Positions 1-7,953 are shown, numbered from the stretch's first letter. The stretch is DNA of 64,000 nt from Parageobacillus caldoxylosilyticus NBRC 107762 (GCF_000632715.1 NZ_BAWO01000013.1:62001-126000), one strand, 5' to 3'. The notes: generated by a model not told the origin, from the letters alone. Translations and numbers: made by a program.

Positions 1-998
1 TCGACCAATTGACAAAACCGGTTGGCAGCCTTGGCCGTTTAGAGAAATTAGCGATTGAATTGGCAGAAATGACAGGGAGCAAATTCCCCGATGTTTCCCC
101 GCCTGGCGTGCTTGTGTTTGCTGCTGATCACGGTGTTGCGAAAGAAGGAGTGTCAGCGTTTCCGCCGGAAGTAACGGCACAAATGGTATGGAATTTTGTT
201 CAAGGCGGCGCGGCGATTAACGTATTCAGCCGGCAAATCGGCGCCATATTTGCCATTGTTGATGTCGGGGTCGCTGCACCAATTGAACATAAAGCTGCAA
301 TTTCGAAAAAAGTGCGGTACGGAACAAACAATTTTTGCGAAATGGAAGCGATGAGCGATGCGGAAGCGGAACAAGCGCTAATAGTTGGTTACGAACAAGC
401 AAAGGAAATCATCGGCAAGGGGGCTCGTACTCTCATTGTCGGCGAAATGGGCATCGGCAATACGACGACCGCGAGTGCCATTTTAACGGCGGTGAGCGGC
501 AAGCCAATGGAACAACTCGTCGGGAGAGGAACAGGCATTTCGGAAGAGAAGATGGTGCATAAAGTCCATGTCATTCGCCGTGCGTTGTCATTTCATAAGC
601 CTGATCCGTCTAAACCGATTGAATTATTAGCCAAAATCGGTGGCTTGGAAATCGCTGCGATGGCAGGAGCGATGTTAGCGGCAGCGGAGCGGCGCGTTCC
701 GATTTTATTGGACGGATTTATCTGTACGGTTGCTGCACTTGTAGCTAAGCTTTTCGCTCCGGATGTTGCCGATTATATGATTGCTGGTCATCGTTCTCAA
801 GAAATTGGTCATCAAATTGCTCTTGAATTATTAGGGAAAGAGCCGCTCATCGATTTAAGCATGCGCCTTGGCGAAGGCAGCGGCGCGGCTGTGGCATTTC
901 CGCTGTTGACATTTGCGACAGCGATGATAAAAGAAATGGCGACATTTGCTTCTGCCCATATTTCAAATTCTGTAGAAGGAGCAGGAAAACAATCATGA
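1..998 (+). CDS. cobT: Nicotinate-nucleotide-dimethylbenzimidazole phosphoribosyltransferase, 5' end outside window
   Basis: Transfers the phosphoribosyl group of nicotinate mononucleotide to 5,6-dimethylbenzimidazole, giving the alpha-ribazole phosphate of the lower cobalamin ligand. The reading frame is open from the first base (DQLTKPVGSLGRLE), the conserved N-terminal block of CobT, so the true start lies a few codons upstream of the window and the TTG at position 9 is internal. The GEMGIGNTTTASA block and the LGEGSGAAVA motif carrying the family's catalytic glutamate are both present. About 331 residues are visible against roughly 350 for the family. The stop overlaps the next start (ATGA), so it is co-transcribed with cobA and cobO. 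Confidence 0.95.
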   Translation, partial: DQLTKPVGSLGRLEKLAIELAEMTGSKFPDVSPPGVLVFAADHGVAKEGVSAFPPEVTAQMVWNFVQGGAAINVFSRQIGAIFAIVDVGVAAPIEHKAAISKKVRYGTNNFCEMEAMSDAEAEQALIVGYEQAKEIIGKGARTLIVGEMGIGNTTTASAILTAVSGKPMEQLVGRGTGISEEKMVHKVHVIRRALSFHKPDPSKPIELLAKIGGLEIAAMAGAMLAAAERRVPILLDGFICTVAALVAKLFAPDVADYMIAGHRSQEIGHQIALELLGKEPLIDLSMRLGEGSGAAVAFPLLTFATAMIKEMATFASAHISNSVEGAGKQS

Positions 999-1774
999 CA
1001 AATGGAAAAGTATATATCGTCGGTGCCGGTCCCGGCGATGAAAAGCTGATTACCGTCTATGGATTGGAATGTATTCAACAAGCTGATGTCATTATTTACG
1101 ACCGGTTGATTAATAAAAATTTACTAAAATATGCCAAAAACGATGCGGAACTCATTTACTGCGGAAAAGAGCCGGGAAAGCACGCGCTCATTCAAGAATG
1201 GATTCATGAGCTGTTAGTCGAAAAAGCACAACAAGGAAAAATTGTCACTCGTCTAAAAGGGGGCGATCCTTGCGTTTTTGGACGGGCCGGGGAAGAAGCA
1301 GAGGTACTTGCGCATCATGGCATTCCATTTGTAATCGTTCCTGGCGTGACGGCGGGAATTGCAGCTGCCGCTTATGCCGGCATACCGGTTACACATCGGG
1401 AATATGCTGCTTCGTTTACCATTGTTACTGGCCACGGCCGTCAAGAAAAGGGAGATGACCGTCTTCATTGGGAAGGATTAGCGAAAGGAAGCGACACGAT
1501 TGCCTTTTATATGGGTGTCGGCAATTTGCCGTATATTTGCCAAAAGCTGATCGAACATGGAAAACCGTCGAATACTCCTGTGGCGGTGATCGAATGGGGA
1601 ACGACGGAACGACAACGCACGGCTGTCGGTACGTTGCAGACGATTGCCGATGTCGTCAAGAAAGCTGGTCTTTCCCATCCAGCGATTATTCTTGTCGGAG
1701 AGGTCGTTCGGCTCCGTGAAACGATTCAATGGTTTGCTGAGATGAACCGAGGTGAGACGGTTGCCACCACATAA
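995..1774 (+). CDS. cobA: Uroporphyrinogen-III C-methyltransferase (SUMT)
   Basis: SAM-dependent methylation of uroporphyrinogen III at C2 and C7 to precorrin-2, the branch point for cobalamin and siroheme. At 259 residues it is a single-domain SUMT rather than a CysG fusion. The N-terminal VYIVGAGPGDEKLIT loop and the VTRLKGGDPCVFGRAGEE motif are diagnostic of tetrapyrrole methylases. The ATG overlaps the cobT stop by four bases with an AAGGAG-type ribosome site inside the end of cobT. The 3' end overlaps the region of the cobO start. The neighbours make a cobalamin role more likely than a dedicated siroheme role. Confidence 0.93.
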   Translation: MTNGKVYIVGAGPGDEKLITVYGLECIQQADVIIYDRLINKNLLKYAKNDAELIYCGKEPGKHALIQEWIHELLVEKAQQGKIVTRLKGGDPCVFGRAGEEAEVLAHHGIPFVIVPGVTAGIAAAAYAGIPVTHREYAASFTIVTGHGRQEKGDDRLHWEGLAKGSDTIAFYMGVGNLPYICQKLIEHGKPSNTPVAVIEWGTTERQRTAVGTLQTIADVVKKAGLSHPAIILVGEVVRLRETIQWFAEMNRGETVATT

Positions 1775-2306
1775 AAAGAAAGGGCGCATTATCATTTATA
1801 CGGGGGATGGAAAAGGAAAAACGACCGCCGCTCTCGGATTGGCGATACGAGCGGCAGGAAGGGGGAAAAAAGTCGCCGTCATTCAGTTTATTAAGTCACC
1901 GGAACGCATGTATGGCGAATATCTTATATTTCAAAAACTTGGAATCGAAATGTATCAAATGGGTGCCGGGTTTACGTGGACGAAAACGCCGGAAGTACAC
2001 CGGCAGGCATTGAAAGCGGCATGGGGATTTACGGAAGAAAAAGTATTATCAGGTATGTACGACTTAATTATTTTAGATGAACTGAATAATGCGCTTGCGA
2101 TTGACCGGTTTCCGGTTGATGATATCGTTTCCGTTCAAGACGTACTTCGATTAATAGAAAAGCGTCCGCCTGATCTTCATTTAGTTATTACCGGCCGTTC
2201 GGCGAGGCGGGAATTAATCGAGATCGCCGACATTGTTACTGAGATGAAACTGATCAAACACGATTATGAGCAAGGCGTTACGGCGATGAAAGGGATTGAG
2301 CTGTAG
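1761..2306 (+). CDS. cobO: Cob(I)yrinic acid a,c-diamide adenosyltransferase
   Basis: ATP:corrinoid adenosyltransferase of the CobO/BtuR family, adding the upper 5'-deoxyadenosyl ligand. A P-loop GDGKGKTTAALG lies near residue 17, followed by VAVIQFIKSP and the acidic LIILDELNNAL strand. I prefer the TTG at 1761 (181 residues). A GTG at 1752 is in frame but sits inside the GAGGTGAG ribosome site that serves the TTG. The gene overlaps the end of cobA and closes the operon; an intrinsic terminator begins in its last codons. Confidence 0.92.
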   Translation: MPPHKKKGRIIIYTGDGKGKTTAALGLAIRAAGRGKKVAVIQFIKSPERMYGEYLIFQKLGIEMYQMGAGFTWTKTPEVHRQALKAAWGFTEEKVLSGMYDLIILDELNNALAIDRFPVDDIVSVQDVLRLIEKRPPDLHLVITGRSARRELIEIADIVTEMKLIKHDYEQGVTAMKGIEL

Positions 2307-2319
2307 CTCATCCCTTTTT
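2289..2319 (+). terminator. Intrinsic terminator of the cob operon
   Basis: An AAGGGAT-GAGCT stem pairs with AGCTCATCCCTT and is followed by a T run. The stem starts inside the last codons of cobO and has one bulged base. A convergent small ORF ends at 2318. Confidence 0.8.
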
Positions 2320-2470
2320 ACTCATATAGGTCGGTTTTGTCGTTTTGCGATTTGTTTTGTTTTCTGCCTTTGCTGTTGTCCCCGGAAACAGGGCCATTAA
2401 GCAAGGACATAGCATCTTGCGTCGGAGCGTTTTGATTTTTGCTTCCTTTGTTCGGCTGTTTTGTCATCAT
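2318..2470 (-). CDS. Small hydrophilic protein, 50 aa, unknown
   Basis: An open frame of 50 codons starting ATG-ATG with AAAGGATG about 8 bases upstream. The product is rich in K, N, Q, S and G (starts MMTKQPNKGSKNQN) with no hydrophobic segment, a composition resembling small spore-type proteins of Bacillaceae. I do not recognise the family. The start lies 4 bases after the stop of a decayed DUF3892 frame, so the two probably formed a two-gene unit. It converges on cobO and shares the intergenic terminator. Confidence 0.45.
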   Translation of the reverse strand: MMTKQPNKGSKNQNAPTQDAMSLLNGPVSGDNSKGRKQNKSQNDKTDLYE

Positions 2471-2474
2471 TGCT

Positions 2475-2713
2475 TCATCCTTTCTTTTTTAGGAAATTTA
2501 GAATATGACCGAGATTGTTGAACGCATCTCCATCCGGATTTGATCGTTCGCCATCCCGTTCGTTTGCGATATGGAAGCCACTAATCACGCCGCTTTCCGC
2601 TTTCATCAGTGCTTTTTGGTACGAAAGCTCCCATCCTGTCGATATTTCAAGCTAATAAGTCACTTTGGTGATTTTTGCCCGTCGACAGACGTTTCTTGCT
2701 CGTTCATTGTCAT
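2475..2713 (-). pseudogene. DUF3892-family pseudogene
   Basis: From 2654 down to 2475 the frame reads LEISTGWELSYQKALMKAES and later ERSNPDGDAFNNLGHIL. The RSNPDGD-NNL ending is typical of the DUF3892 family, small proteins of unknown function. Immediately upstream in the same frame (KITKVTY) there is an in-frame TAG at 2652-2654. The only plausible starts (ATG at 2711-2713 or 2705-2707) are in a different frame, whose product runs MTMNEQETSVDGQ before a stop. At least one frameshift and one nonsense change are therefore needed to explain it. Confidence 0.6.
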
Positions 2714-2782
2714 TTACTCTTTCTTTTCCTGTTGTTATTTTTAGTGAAAAGAGAACATTTTATGTAAAAAGAGGTGATATTC

Positions 2783-3463
2783 GTGGCAACATTTGATTGG
2801 CATAAAGAAGCAGAAAGACAGTGGGATGAAAGAGCCGAGTTTTGGCACCAAAGCAGCGAGGAGATGTGGGAGAGGGGCAGCCGAAAAACGATCATCCCTT
2901 TTATTGCTTCTTACATTCCGAAAGGAAGCAACATCGTCGATTTAGGTTGCGGCGACGGCTACGGCGCATGGAAGCTGGCTAAAGCAGGATATGAGGTAAC
3001 CGGCGTCGATTTATCAGCGGAAATGATCGAAAAAGCAAAAGAACGAGGCGAAAGCGAACGGATTCGCTTTGTGCAGGGCGATTTAACGAGGCTGCCGTTT
3101 GCCGATGAAACGTTTGCCGCGGCGATGGCCGTTAATTCCCTCGAATGGACGGAGCGGCCGCTTGTGGCTCTCCAAGAAGCAAAACGGGTGGTAAAGCGAG
3201 GCGGCTATTTTTGCGCCGGCATTCTCGGACCAACCGCTGCGCCGCGCGTCAACAGCTATCCGCGTTTATACGGGAAACCAGTCATCTGCAATACGATGAT
3301 GCCGTGGGAATTCGAGCAGTTAGCCAAAGAGAATGGATGGGAGATCATCGACGGACAAGGGGTGTATAAACGGGAGGTGTCCGAAAGCCTCATCGGCCCG
3401 TTGCCGACCGAGCTGAAGCAAGCGTTGACGTTTATGTGGGTTTTTATGCTGCGGAAGAAATAA
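2783..3463 (+). CDS. Class I SAM-dependent methyltransferase
   Basis: About 226 residues with a Rossmann-like methyltransferase fold. SAM-binding motif I is VDLGCGDGYGAWKLA, followed by GYEVTGVDLSAEMI (acidic residue for the ribose hydroxyls) and the VQGDLTRLPFADETF motif. This is the methyltransf_11/25 type acting on small molecules. The substrate cannot be read from sequence. The GTG at 2783 is chosen because AGAGGTGAT at 2771-2778 is its ribosome site; a longer frame begins inside that site. It stands alone between small genes. Confidence 0.8.
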   Translation: MATFDWHKEAERQWDERAEFWHQSSEEMWERGSRKTIIPFIASYIPKGSNIVDLGCGDGYGAWKLAKAGYEVTGVDLSAEMIEKAKERGESERIRFVQGDLTRLPFADETFAAAMAVNSLEWTERPLVALQEAKRVVKRGGYFCAGILGPTAAPRVNSYPRLYGKPVICNTMMPWEFEQLAKENGWEIIDGQGVYKREVSESLIGPLPTELKQALTFMWVFMLRKK

Positions 3464-3514
3464 AGATGTGCGCAATCGCTGTCTTTGCGTATAAGATAAA
3501 AACAATAAAGAGAG

Positions 3515-3545
3515 CTGCTTGTTTGCCAAACAGCTCCCTCGCTTT
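3515..3545 (-). terminator. Terminator downstream of YjcZ-like ORF
   Basis: On the minus strand GAGCTG pairs with CAGCTC, with an inner TTTG/CAAA helix and a small bulge. TCTTTATTGTTTTT follows. It would end transcription of the small ORF at 3567-3662. Confidence 0.5.
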
Positions 3546-3566
3546 TCTTTTGTCCCTCTATGTTGT

Positions 3567-3662
3567 TTAGTAACCGTAGCCGCCAAATGCAGTGCCGACA
3601 ATAATCAACAAAAAAAACAATACAACAATCAACGCAAAGACGTTTCTGTTTCCCGGTGTAGC
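3567..3662 (-). pseudogene. YjcZ-like small membrane protein lacking a normal start
   Basis: The frame ends FALIVVLFFLLIIVGTAF followed by GGYGY, the single-helix signature of the YjcZ family of tiny sporulation-associated proteins. An AGGAGGTG ribosome site (3674-3680) sits upstream, but the codon at the right distance is ATA in another frame. In the coding frame a TAA (3663-3665) precedes the first codon, and no ATG, GTG or TTG lies before the helix. Either an indel has broken the start or an unusual start is used. Confidence 0.4.
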
Positions 3663-3780
3663 TTATTCTTCTGCACCTCCTCTATCAAGCTACCGTATCG
3701 TATGAAAAATGGCGAAAGGGAACTAGACCATCGTAAGAAGCGCAAAAAATAAGAAAAATACCTTGCAGACGGAAAAGCAA

Positions 3781-3808
3781 AAACCTTGGCGTTTCGCCAA
3801 GGTTTTTT
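3781..3808. terminator. Strong bidirectional terminator
   Basis: A 9-bp perfect stem (ACCTTGGCG / CGCCAAGGT) with a 3-base loop. It has TTTTTT on the plus side and TTTTTG on the minus side. On the minus strand it lies directly after the stop of the 51-aa ORF. Confidence 0.85.
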
Positions 3809-3962
3809 AGCTTGCGGTATATTTTTCTTCCCATTTTTGCCGCCATTTATTGCGGCGTTCCGTGCGAGCCCCTTTATACAAATGTTTGTATTTGCGCCAG
3901 TGTATTTTCCATTGCTTTCTCCGTTCTGCTCTCACGTGCCACTCATCCCTTTCTAGCTGCAT
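3807..3962 (-). CDS. Small highly basic protein, 51 aa, unknown
   Basis: ATG-to-TAA frame of 51 codons on the minus strand, starting MQLERDEWHVRAERR. It is dominated by W, K, R and E. The composition suggests a charged, helical, possibly nucleic-acid-associated protein, but no family is recognised. A clean terminator starts in its stop codon, the best argument that it is a gene. The ribosome site is weak (AGAAAG just before the ATG), so the start is uncertain. Confidence 0.45.
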   Translation of the reverse strand: MQLERDEWHVRAERRKQWKIHWRKYKHLYKGARTERRNKWRQKWEEKYTAS

Positions 3963-4552
3963 CTTTCTATATTGTTTAACTTCGTTTTAGAGGTTGTCGA
4001 ATCCTTTGACTAGTTTTGTCGAGGGGGAGGAAGTTTCCGTGAACAATCGCGAATAAGGATAATCGTTTTCCGCCATTTTGTCAAGAAGCGTGCAATTATT
4101 CTTTGTTTTTAGTATGGAAAATAACAAACAAATATAACGGTTTTTACTGAAATAAAGGGAATGGGGAAGAAAAATGTTAATGAGTGTTTAGAATTGTTAC
4201 CCATCGAATATTGCGTGTAACTGAACATGGAAAAGGGGAGCGGGACGCTCCCTTTTTTTGCGTTGCTGGCAACGTTTTACAAAGCACCGGATGTTGTGGA
4301 ATGGGTGTTTTGATAGGCAAGATGGTGTATTGCGAAGTGTTGAAATTCAAACATGCGCATATTTGAAGGCATTAGAATCGTGAACGGGTGACATGGTAGA
4401 ATAAAACGCAGTAATTTTGCAGTAAATCAGCAGTAAAATCGCATGAGTGGACAAAACATAGTTGATATTCTCATTTTACTTTGCGTTAGTTGTCAAGCGG
4501 AGGAATACAAAGGAGAACATGCTTATTATATAATGTCGAAGGGTGATTGGAA
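3963..4552. other. Intergenic stretch with no clear gene
   Basis: No convincing coding frame on either strand. It contains an orphan terminator hairpin at 4235-4259 and three CAGTAA copies around 4408-4440. Immediately downstream is the decayed phage-type regulator, so part of this may be prophage residue. Confidence 0.5.
4235..4259 (+). terminator. Orphan intrinsic terminator
   Basis: GGGAGCG and CGCTCCC flank a GGA loop, followed by seven T. No recognisable coding frame lies upstream. A GTTAC...GTAAC inverted pair at about 4195-4220 precedes it, so a short non-coding transcript could end here. Confidence 0.75.
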
Positions 4553-4971
4553 ATGGCGGTAGCAATGAAGCTTAAAAAGATGCGTTCCAACATATCGAAG
4601 CAGAATTGTATTGCTATCACGATACGTTGAAAGAGATACAAATGATTCGAAATAGTATCATGTTTTGTCGAGAGGGAGTCGATGAAAACATAGGTGGCGG
4701 CCGCGATTCTCTTCTAGGGAAGCCGACAGAATCCATCGCTGTACGATTGGCGGCACATAAGCGGTTAGCACCGTTAGAGGAAAGGGCCAACGCCATCGAA
4801 CGAACGGGTATATACACAATTGCCGGAAAGGTATCAAAGGCTGATTCGATTATGGGATTGGACAAGACGGTATACATGGGATGGACTAGCTGACAAATTA
4901 AGTAAACGCCAAGCCATGCGGGGCGGGATGAAATTATTTATGCGATTGCGGGGGGATTGGGATGCAGATGA
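4553..4971 (+). pseudogene. Decayed ArpU/RinA-like phage late-gene regulator
   Basis: Three frames must be joined. An ATG start (MAVAMKL) is followed by KDAFQHIEAELYCYHDTLKEI and on to LAAHKRLAPLEERANAI. A third frame near the end reads RDEIIYAIAGGLG. Helical N-terminal residues that count gaps between RNA sites, followed by a C-terminal helix ending in YAIAxGLG, are the pattern of ArpU/RinA-type phage transcription regulators. The frames are interrupted around 4575 and again around 4890-4925. Homology is by eye, so the family name is tentative. No neighbouring structural phage genes are present. Confidence 0.5.
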
Positions 4972-5294
4972 GTTCAGTATTTATAAAAGAGTTAGCTGAT
5001 ATACTCTTCAAATACAATTTAGCTTGCATCAAGTCGGATAACGGTATTATAGGTTATAAAGATGGCGAATTCAAAATGTTGAATAATACGTTTGTTAGCG
5101 CGAAACCAAAAGGAATTGAGATGAGTGGTTACAGTTTGGATGTATATGGAGTCAAGAATAAAAGAGAACTTTTAATGAAAATAGTAGAAGATATAAAAGA
5201 TTGTTTTGATAGAAACTGGATAGGTGCCATTGAGGGGAATTATTTTATTGGTTTTGATGATGGCAACAAATTCAAAATAAGTATTATTAAATAA
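4962..5294 (+). CDS. Hypothetical protein, 110 aa, AT-rich
   Basis: Open frame of 110 codons beginning MQMSSVFIKELADILF, with a GGGGGG-containing purine tract just upstream. It is clearly more AT-rich than its surroundings, with AAA/ATA/TTA-rich codon use, suggesting foreign origin. It overlaps the 3' end of the decayed phage regulator. No signal peptide, membrane segment or known motif is seen. The mixed alpha/beta pattern with several G-Y/D turns would fit a small SMI1/SUKH-like or immunity-like fold, but that is a guess. A strong terminator follows at 5377. Confidence 0.55.
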   Translation: MQMSSVFIKELADILFKYNLACIKSDNGIIGYKDGEFKMLNNTFVSAKPKGIEMSGYSLDVYGVKNKRELLMKIVEDIKDCFDRNWIGAIEGNYFIGFDDGNKFKISIIK

Positions 5295-5376
5295 TTGTAA
5301 TTTAATGTAAATTAATCCTTGAATTGCAATGTGGGATATTTATTTGAAGCAGATCTTTGAAATCGTAAGCTGAAAT

Positions 5377-5429
5377 GAGGCTGGCTCAAAAGGCCGCTGA
5401 ATCGACCTTTTGAAGCCAGCCTCTTTTGT
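5377..5429 (+). terminator. Intrinsic terminator
   Basis: GAGGCTGGCT-AAAAGG pairs with CCTTTT-AGCCAGCCTC and is followed by TTTTGTTT. It ends the AT-rich 110-aa gene or an element that has been lost. No gene is recognised between it and metA (5430-5575). Confidence 0.8.
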
Positions 5430-5575
5430 TTGGAGGTGATGAGGGCGGGCACGACCGTATGTTGACCACGTATTTATCACAACCACACCCGACAAACCAA
5501 TATGGCCATGACACAAAAGTGTTGATTTGATGTGATTTTTCCGGCCACCAACGACTATGAAATCCCTAAAAATAC

Positions 5576-6484
5576 TTATTCCCATTCATACGGTGTTTCC
5601 TGATAGACATAATAGTTCAGCCAGTTGACAAACAATAAATTGGCATGCGAGCGCCAAGTGTTGAGGGGCTGTTTCGTCGGATCGTCGTCTGGAAAATACG
5701 ATTCCGGAATGTGAATCGGCAAGCCTTTGGCCAAATCGCGTTCATATTCCTCTTTTAATGTCGTGGCGTCGTATTCTGGGTGGCCGGTTAAAAAGATTTG
5801 CTTTCCGTCATTGGATGCGACTAAACATACGCCGGCTTTTTCGGCAACGGATAAAATCGTCAGCTCCGGCACTTTTTCAATATCTTCGCGTTTAACGTCG
5901 GTATGGCGCGAATGCGGCATGCGGAAGACATCGTCAAACCCGCGCAATAGTTTGACATTTTTCTTTTCCAGCGAATGTTTGAAAACGCCAAAACATTTTT
6001 GCGGCAGCCGGTATTTTGGAATGCCGTAATGATAATAAAGGCCGGCTTGCGCTCCCCAGCAAATATGTAAAGTGGAAGTAACGTTTGTTTTCGTCCATTC
6101 CATAATTTCCGTTAGCTCTTTCCAGTATGTGACTTCTTCAAACGGCATTTGTTCGACCGGAGCGCCGGTAATGATCATTCCGTCAAACTTGCGGTGGCGG
6201 ATATGCGGAAAGATCGTATAAAACTGCTCCAAGTGATGTTTGCTTGTCGTTTTCGGCTCATGGGTAGCTGGGCGCAAAAAAGTGACGTTCACTTGCAGCG
6301 GCGAATTGCCAAGAAGGCGCAATAACTGTGTTTCCGCTTTTTCTTTTTCCGGCATTAAATTTAAAATCACTATATTTAACGGACGAATGTCTTGCGAATA
6401 GGCCCGCTCCTCATCCATGACGAAAATGTTTTCTTGTTCGAGTATTTCTTTGGCTGGCAAATCTTTTGGAATGTTGATTGGCAA
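5576..6484 (-). CDS. metA: Homoserine O-acetyltransferase (MetA type)
   Basis: Acylates L-homoserine at the start of methionine synthesis. I place the start at the TTG at 6482-6484 (product begins [14 protein letters not shown], 302 aa) because GGAGG lies 9 bases upstream and MPINIP is the family N-terminus. A longer frame adds 28 unlikely residues. With this start the nucleophile in HICWGAQAG falls at Cys142 and residue 111 is Glu. In characterised MetA proteins Glu111 goes with acetyl-CoA use and Gly with succinyl-CoA, so this is probably an acetyltransferase despite the traditional succinyltransferase name. GHPEYD and the [11 protein letters not shown] block are present. No SAM riboswitch is visible upstream. 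Confidence 0.93.
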   Translation of the reverse strand: MPINIPKDLPAKEILEQENIFVMDEERAYSQDIRPLNIVILNLMPEKEKAETQLLRLLGNSPLQVNVTFLRPATHEPKTTSKHHLEQFYTIFPHIRHRKFDGMIITGAPVEQMPFEEVTYWKELTEIMEWTKTNVTSTLHICWGAQAGLYYHYGIPKYRLPQKCFGVFKHSLEKKNVKLLRGFDDVFRMPHSRHTDVKREDIEKVPELTILSVAEKAGVCLVASNDGKQIFLTGHPEYDATTLKEEYERDLAKGLPIHIPESYFPDDDPTKQPLNTWRSHANLLFVNWLNYYVYQETPYEWE

Positions 6485-6637
6485 CAGTCTCACCCTCCAT
6501 TCTTTCAATGTTTTAAATAACTTAATTATAAAAACATTACAAATTTTATTCAACGAATTTTTTTTCAATTTGTATCAATGGTAAAATGTATATGTTTACG
6601 TTTATTACAATCAATGGGGGAACAGAGGATGGCAATA

Positions 6638-7358
6638 ATGGCGAATCAGGCGACCGACTTGGAAATCGCACAACAGGCGAAGCTGAAGCACATTCAAGAC
6701 ATTGCCGAAAGCTTAGGTCTTCAAGAAGACGAATGGGAGCCATACGGACGCTACAAAGCAAAACTTTCCTTAACACATTGAAACGGTGCAAGCGTTTGGT
6801 TTGCCGTTTGTGATTGCCATTAACCGTTTTACGACAGATACAGCTCGTGAAATAAAAGCGCTTACGGATTTTTGCGATATGAATGGATATCCTGTATCGT
6901 TAACGGAAGTGTGGGCAAAAGGCGGAGAAGGCGGCCTCGATTTAGCGGAAAAAGTTCTCCATGCGATCGAAAGCGAAGAGAATCATTTCGCCCCTTTATA
7001 TGACGTTAACGAACCGATTCCGGAGAAAATCCGTAAAATCGCCCAAATTGTGTACGGGACGAAAGATGTCGAATTTTCTTCCAAAGCACAAAAACAAATA
7101 AAACAGTTTATGGAATTTGGCTGGGACAAGCTTCCGATCTGCATGGCGAAAACGCAATATTCGCTTTCTGATGATCCGGCAAAACTAGGCAGGCCGACAG
7201 ATTTTACGATTACGGTGCGCGAATTTAAACCGTCGATTGGCGCGGGGTTTCTCGTTGCATTGACAGGAGATGTGATGACGATGCCAGGCTTGCCGAAGCA
7301 GCCGGCGGCGCTACGCATGGATGTTGATAAAAAAGGAAATGCAGTTGGGCTATTCTAA
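6638..7358 (+). pseudogene. fhs: Formate-tetrahydrofolate ligase with large internal deletion
   Basis: The N-terminus ([20 protein letters not shown] ... [12 protein letters not shown]) is intact up to about residue 47 of the usual 555-560. The sequence then jumps near 6775-6785 to [18 protein letters not shown], normally around residue 365, and continues to the correct C-terminus (MDVDKKGNAVGLF). Roughly 300 codons are gone, including the P-loop region, and the join is out of frame (TGA at the junction). The start is the ATG at 6638, with CAGAGG upstream. The remaining C-terminal frame has a GTG at 6786, but without the nucleotide-binding part it cannot be active. Confidence 0.9.
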
Positions 7359-7370
7359 AGGAGAGATGAG

Positions 7371-7892
7371 ATGTTTGATCCAACAGCGTTTGACAATTTA
7401 AAGACGGTGCTCGAAGGTGCAGTGTACGATTTGGATTTAGAGGGAGAGATTGTAGTCATTGACCGGCATGACCTGGTCGATTTAGCTCATTTTTCACGAA
7501 CGTATACCATTACTTTTGGCTTGGCGTCGGATCATACACCGCATGTATCTTGCACGATCCGCTTGGAAATGGATTTAGAGCAGATTGCCAAAGAGCTGCT
7601 TCGGCAGACGATTCGACCGGGCTGTACGCTTTCCATTACGTTTTCGTTACCGATTCGGCAAACAGCGGCATGTTTACATATAGAGAGGGTGTTGCGCCAA
7701 GTTTGGGGAAAGGAGCGCACCATCCGGCAAACGTTAAGCCATGAGTTTCTTCATGAAACACCTAGCTATCGCAATGAGGCAACGATCGAATTCGGCCGTT
7801 TGATTTATGAAGATAATGTCGCCGACCTAGAGGAAATGATCCCGTACATGATCGCTTCGCTCGAACAATTGCAGAAGTTTTCTGACAAGTAA
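7371..7892 (+). CDS. Conserved-looking hypothetical protein, 173 aa
   Basis: Starts MFDPTAFDNLKTVLEGAVYD with an AAAGGAGAG ribosome site 6-7 bases before the ATG, directly after the fhs remnant. The product has no signal peptide or membrane helix. Its acidic, alternating beta/alpha pattern and the C-terminal EDNVADLEEMIPYMIASLEQ helix suggest a soluble cytoplasmic protein. I do not recognise a functional family. It precedes the glutathione-peroxidase-like gene. Confidence 0.65.
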   Translation: MFDPTAFDNLKTVLEGAVYDLDLEGEIVVIDRHDLVDLAHFSRTYTITFGLASDHTPHVSCTIRLEMDLEQIAKELLRQTIRPGCTLSITFSLPIRQTAACLHIERVLRQVWGKERTIRQTLSHEFLHETPSYRNEATIEFGRLIYEDNVADLEEMIPYMIASLEQLQKFSDK

Positions 7893-7953
7893 AGAGCGCG
7901 GAAGTGGAAAAAGGGAGGAAAATCCATTATGATGGGAAGTGAGGTGAAGTGGG

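Noticed and set aside
1752..1754. GTG as start of cobO
   Set aside because: The GTG is part of the GAGGTGAG ribosome site; TTG 1761 is correctly spaced from it.
3600..3660. Possible CRISPR or direct-repeat array in A/C-rich sequence
   Set aside because: The AACAA-type runs are irregular and not equally spaced; no CRISPR array was seen anywhere in the window.
4408..4440. Three CAGTAA copies as an iteron or attachment site
   Set aside because: Spacing is uneven, copies are only 6-7 bases, and no replication or integrase gene is nearby.
5430..5575. Insertion-sequence end between the terminator and metA
   Set aside because: Short frames here (for example MLTTYLSQPHPTNQYGHDTK) do not match a transposase I can recognise, and no terminal repeat pair was found.
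6485..6600. SAM (S-box) riboswitch upstream of metA
   Set aside because: The leader is AT-rich and lacks the S-box core and a terminator hairpin.
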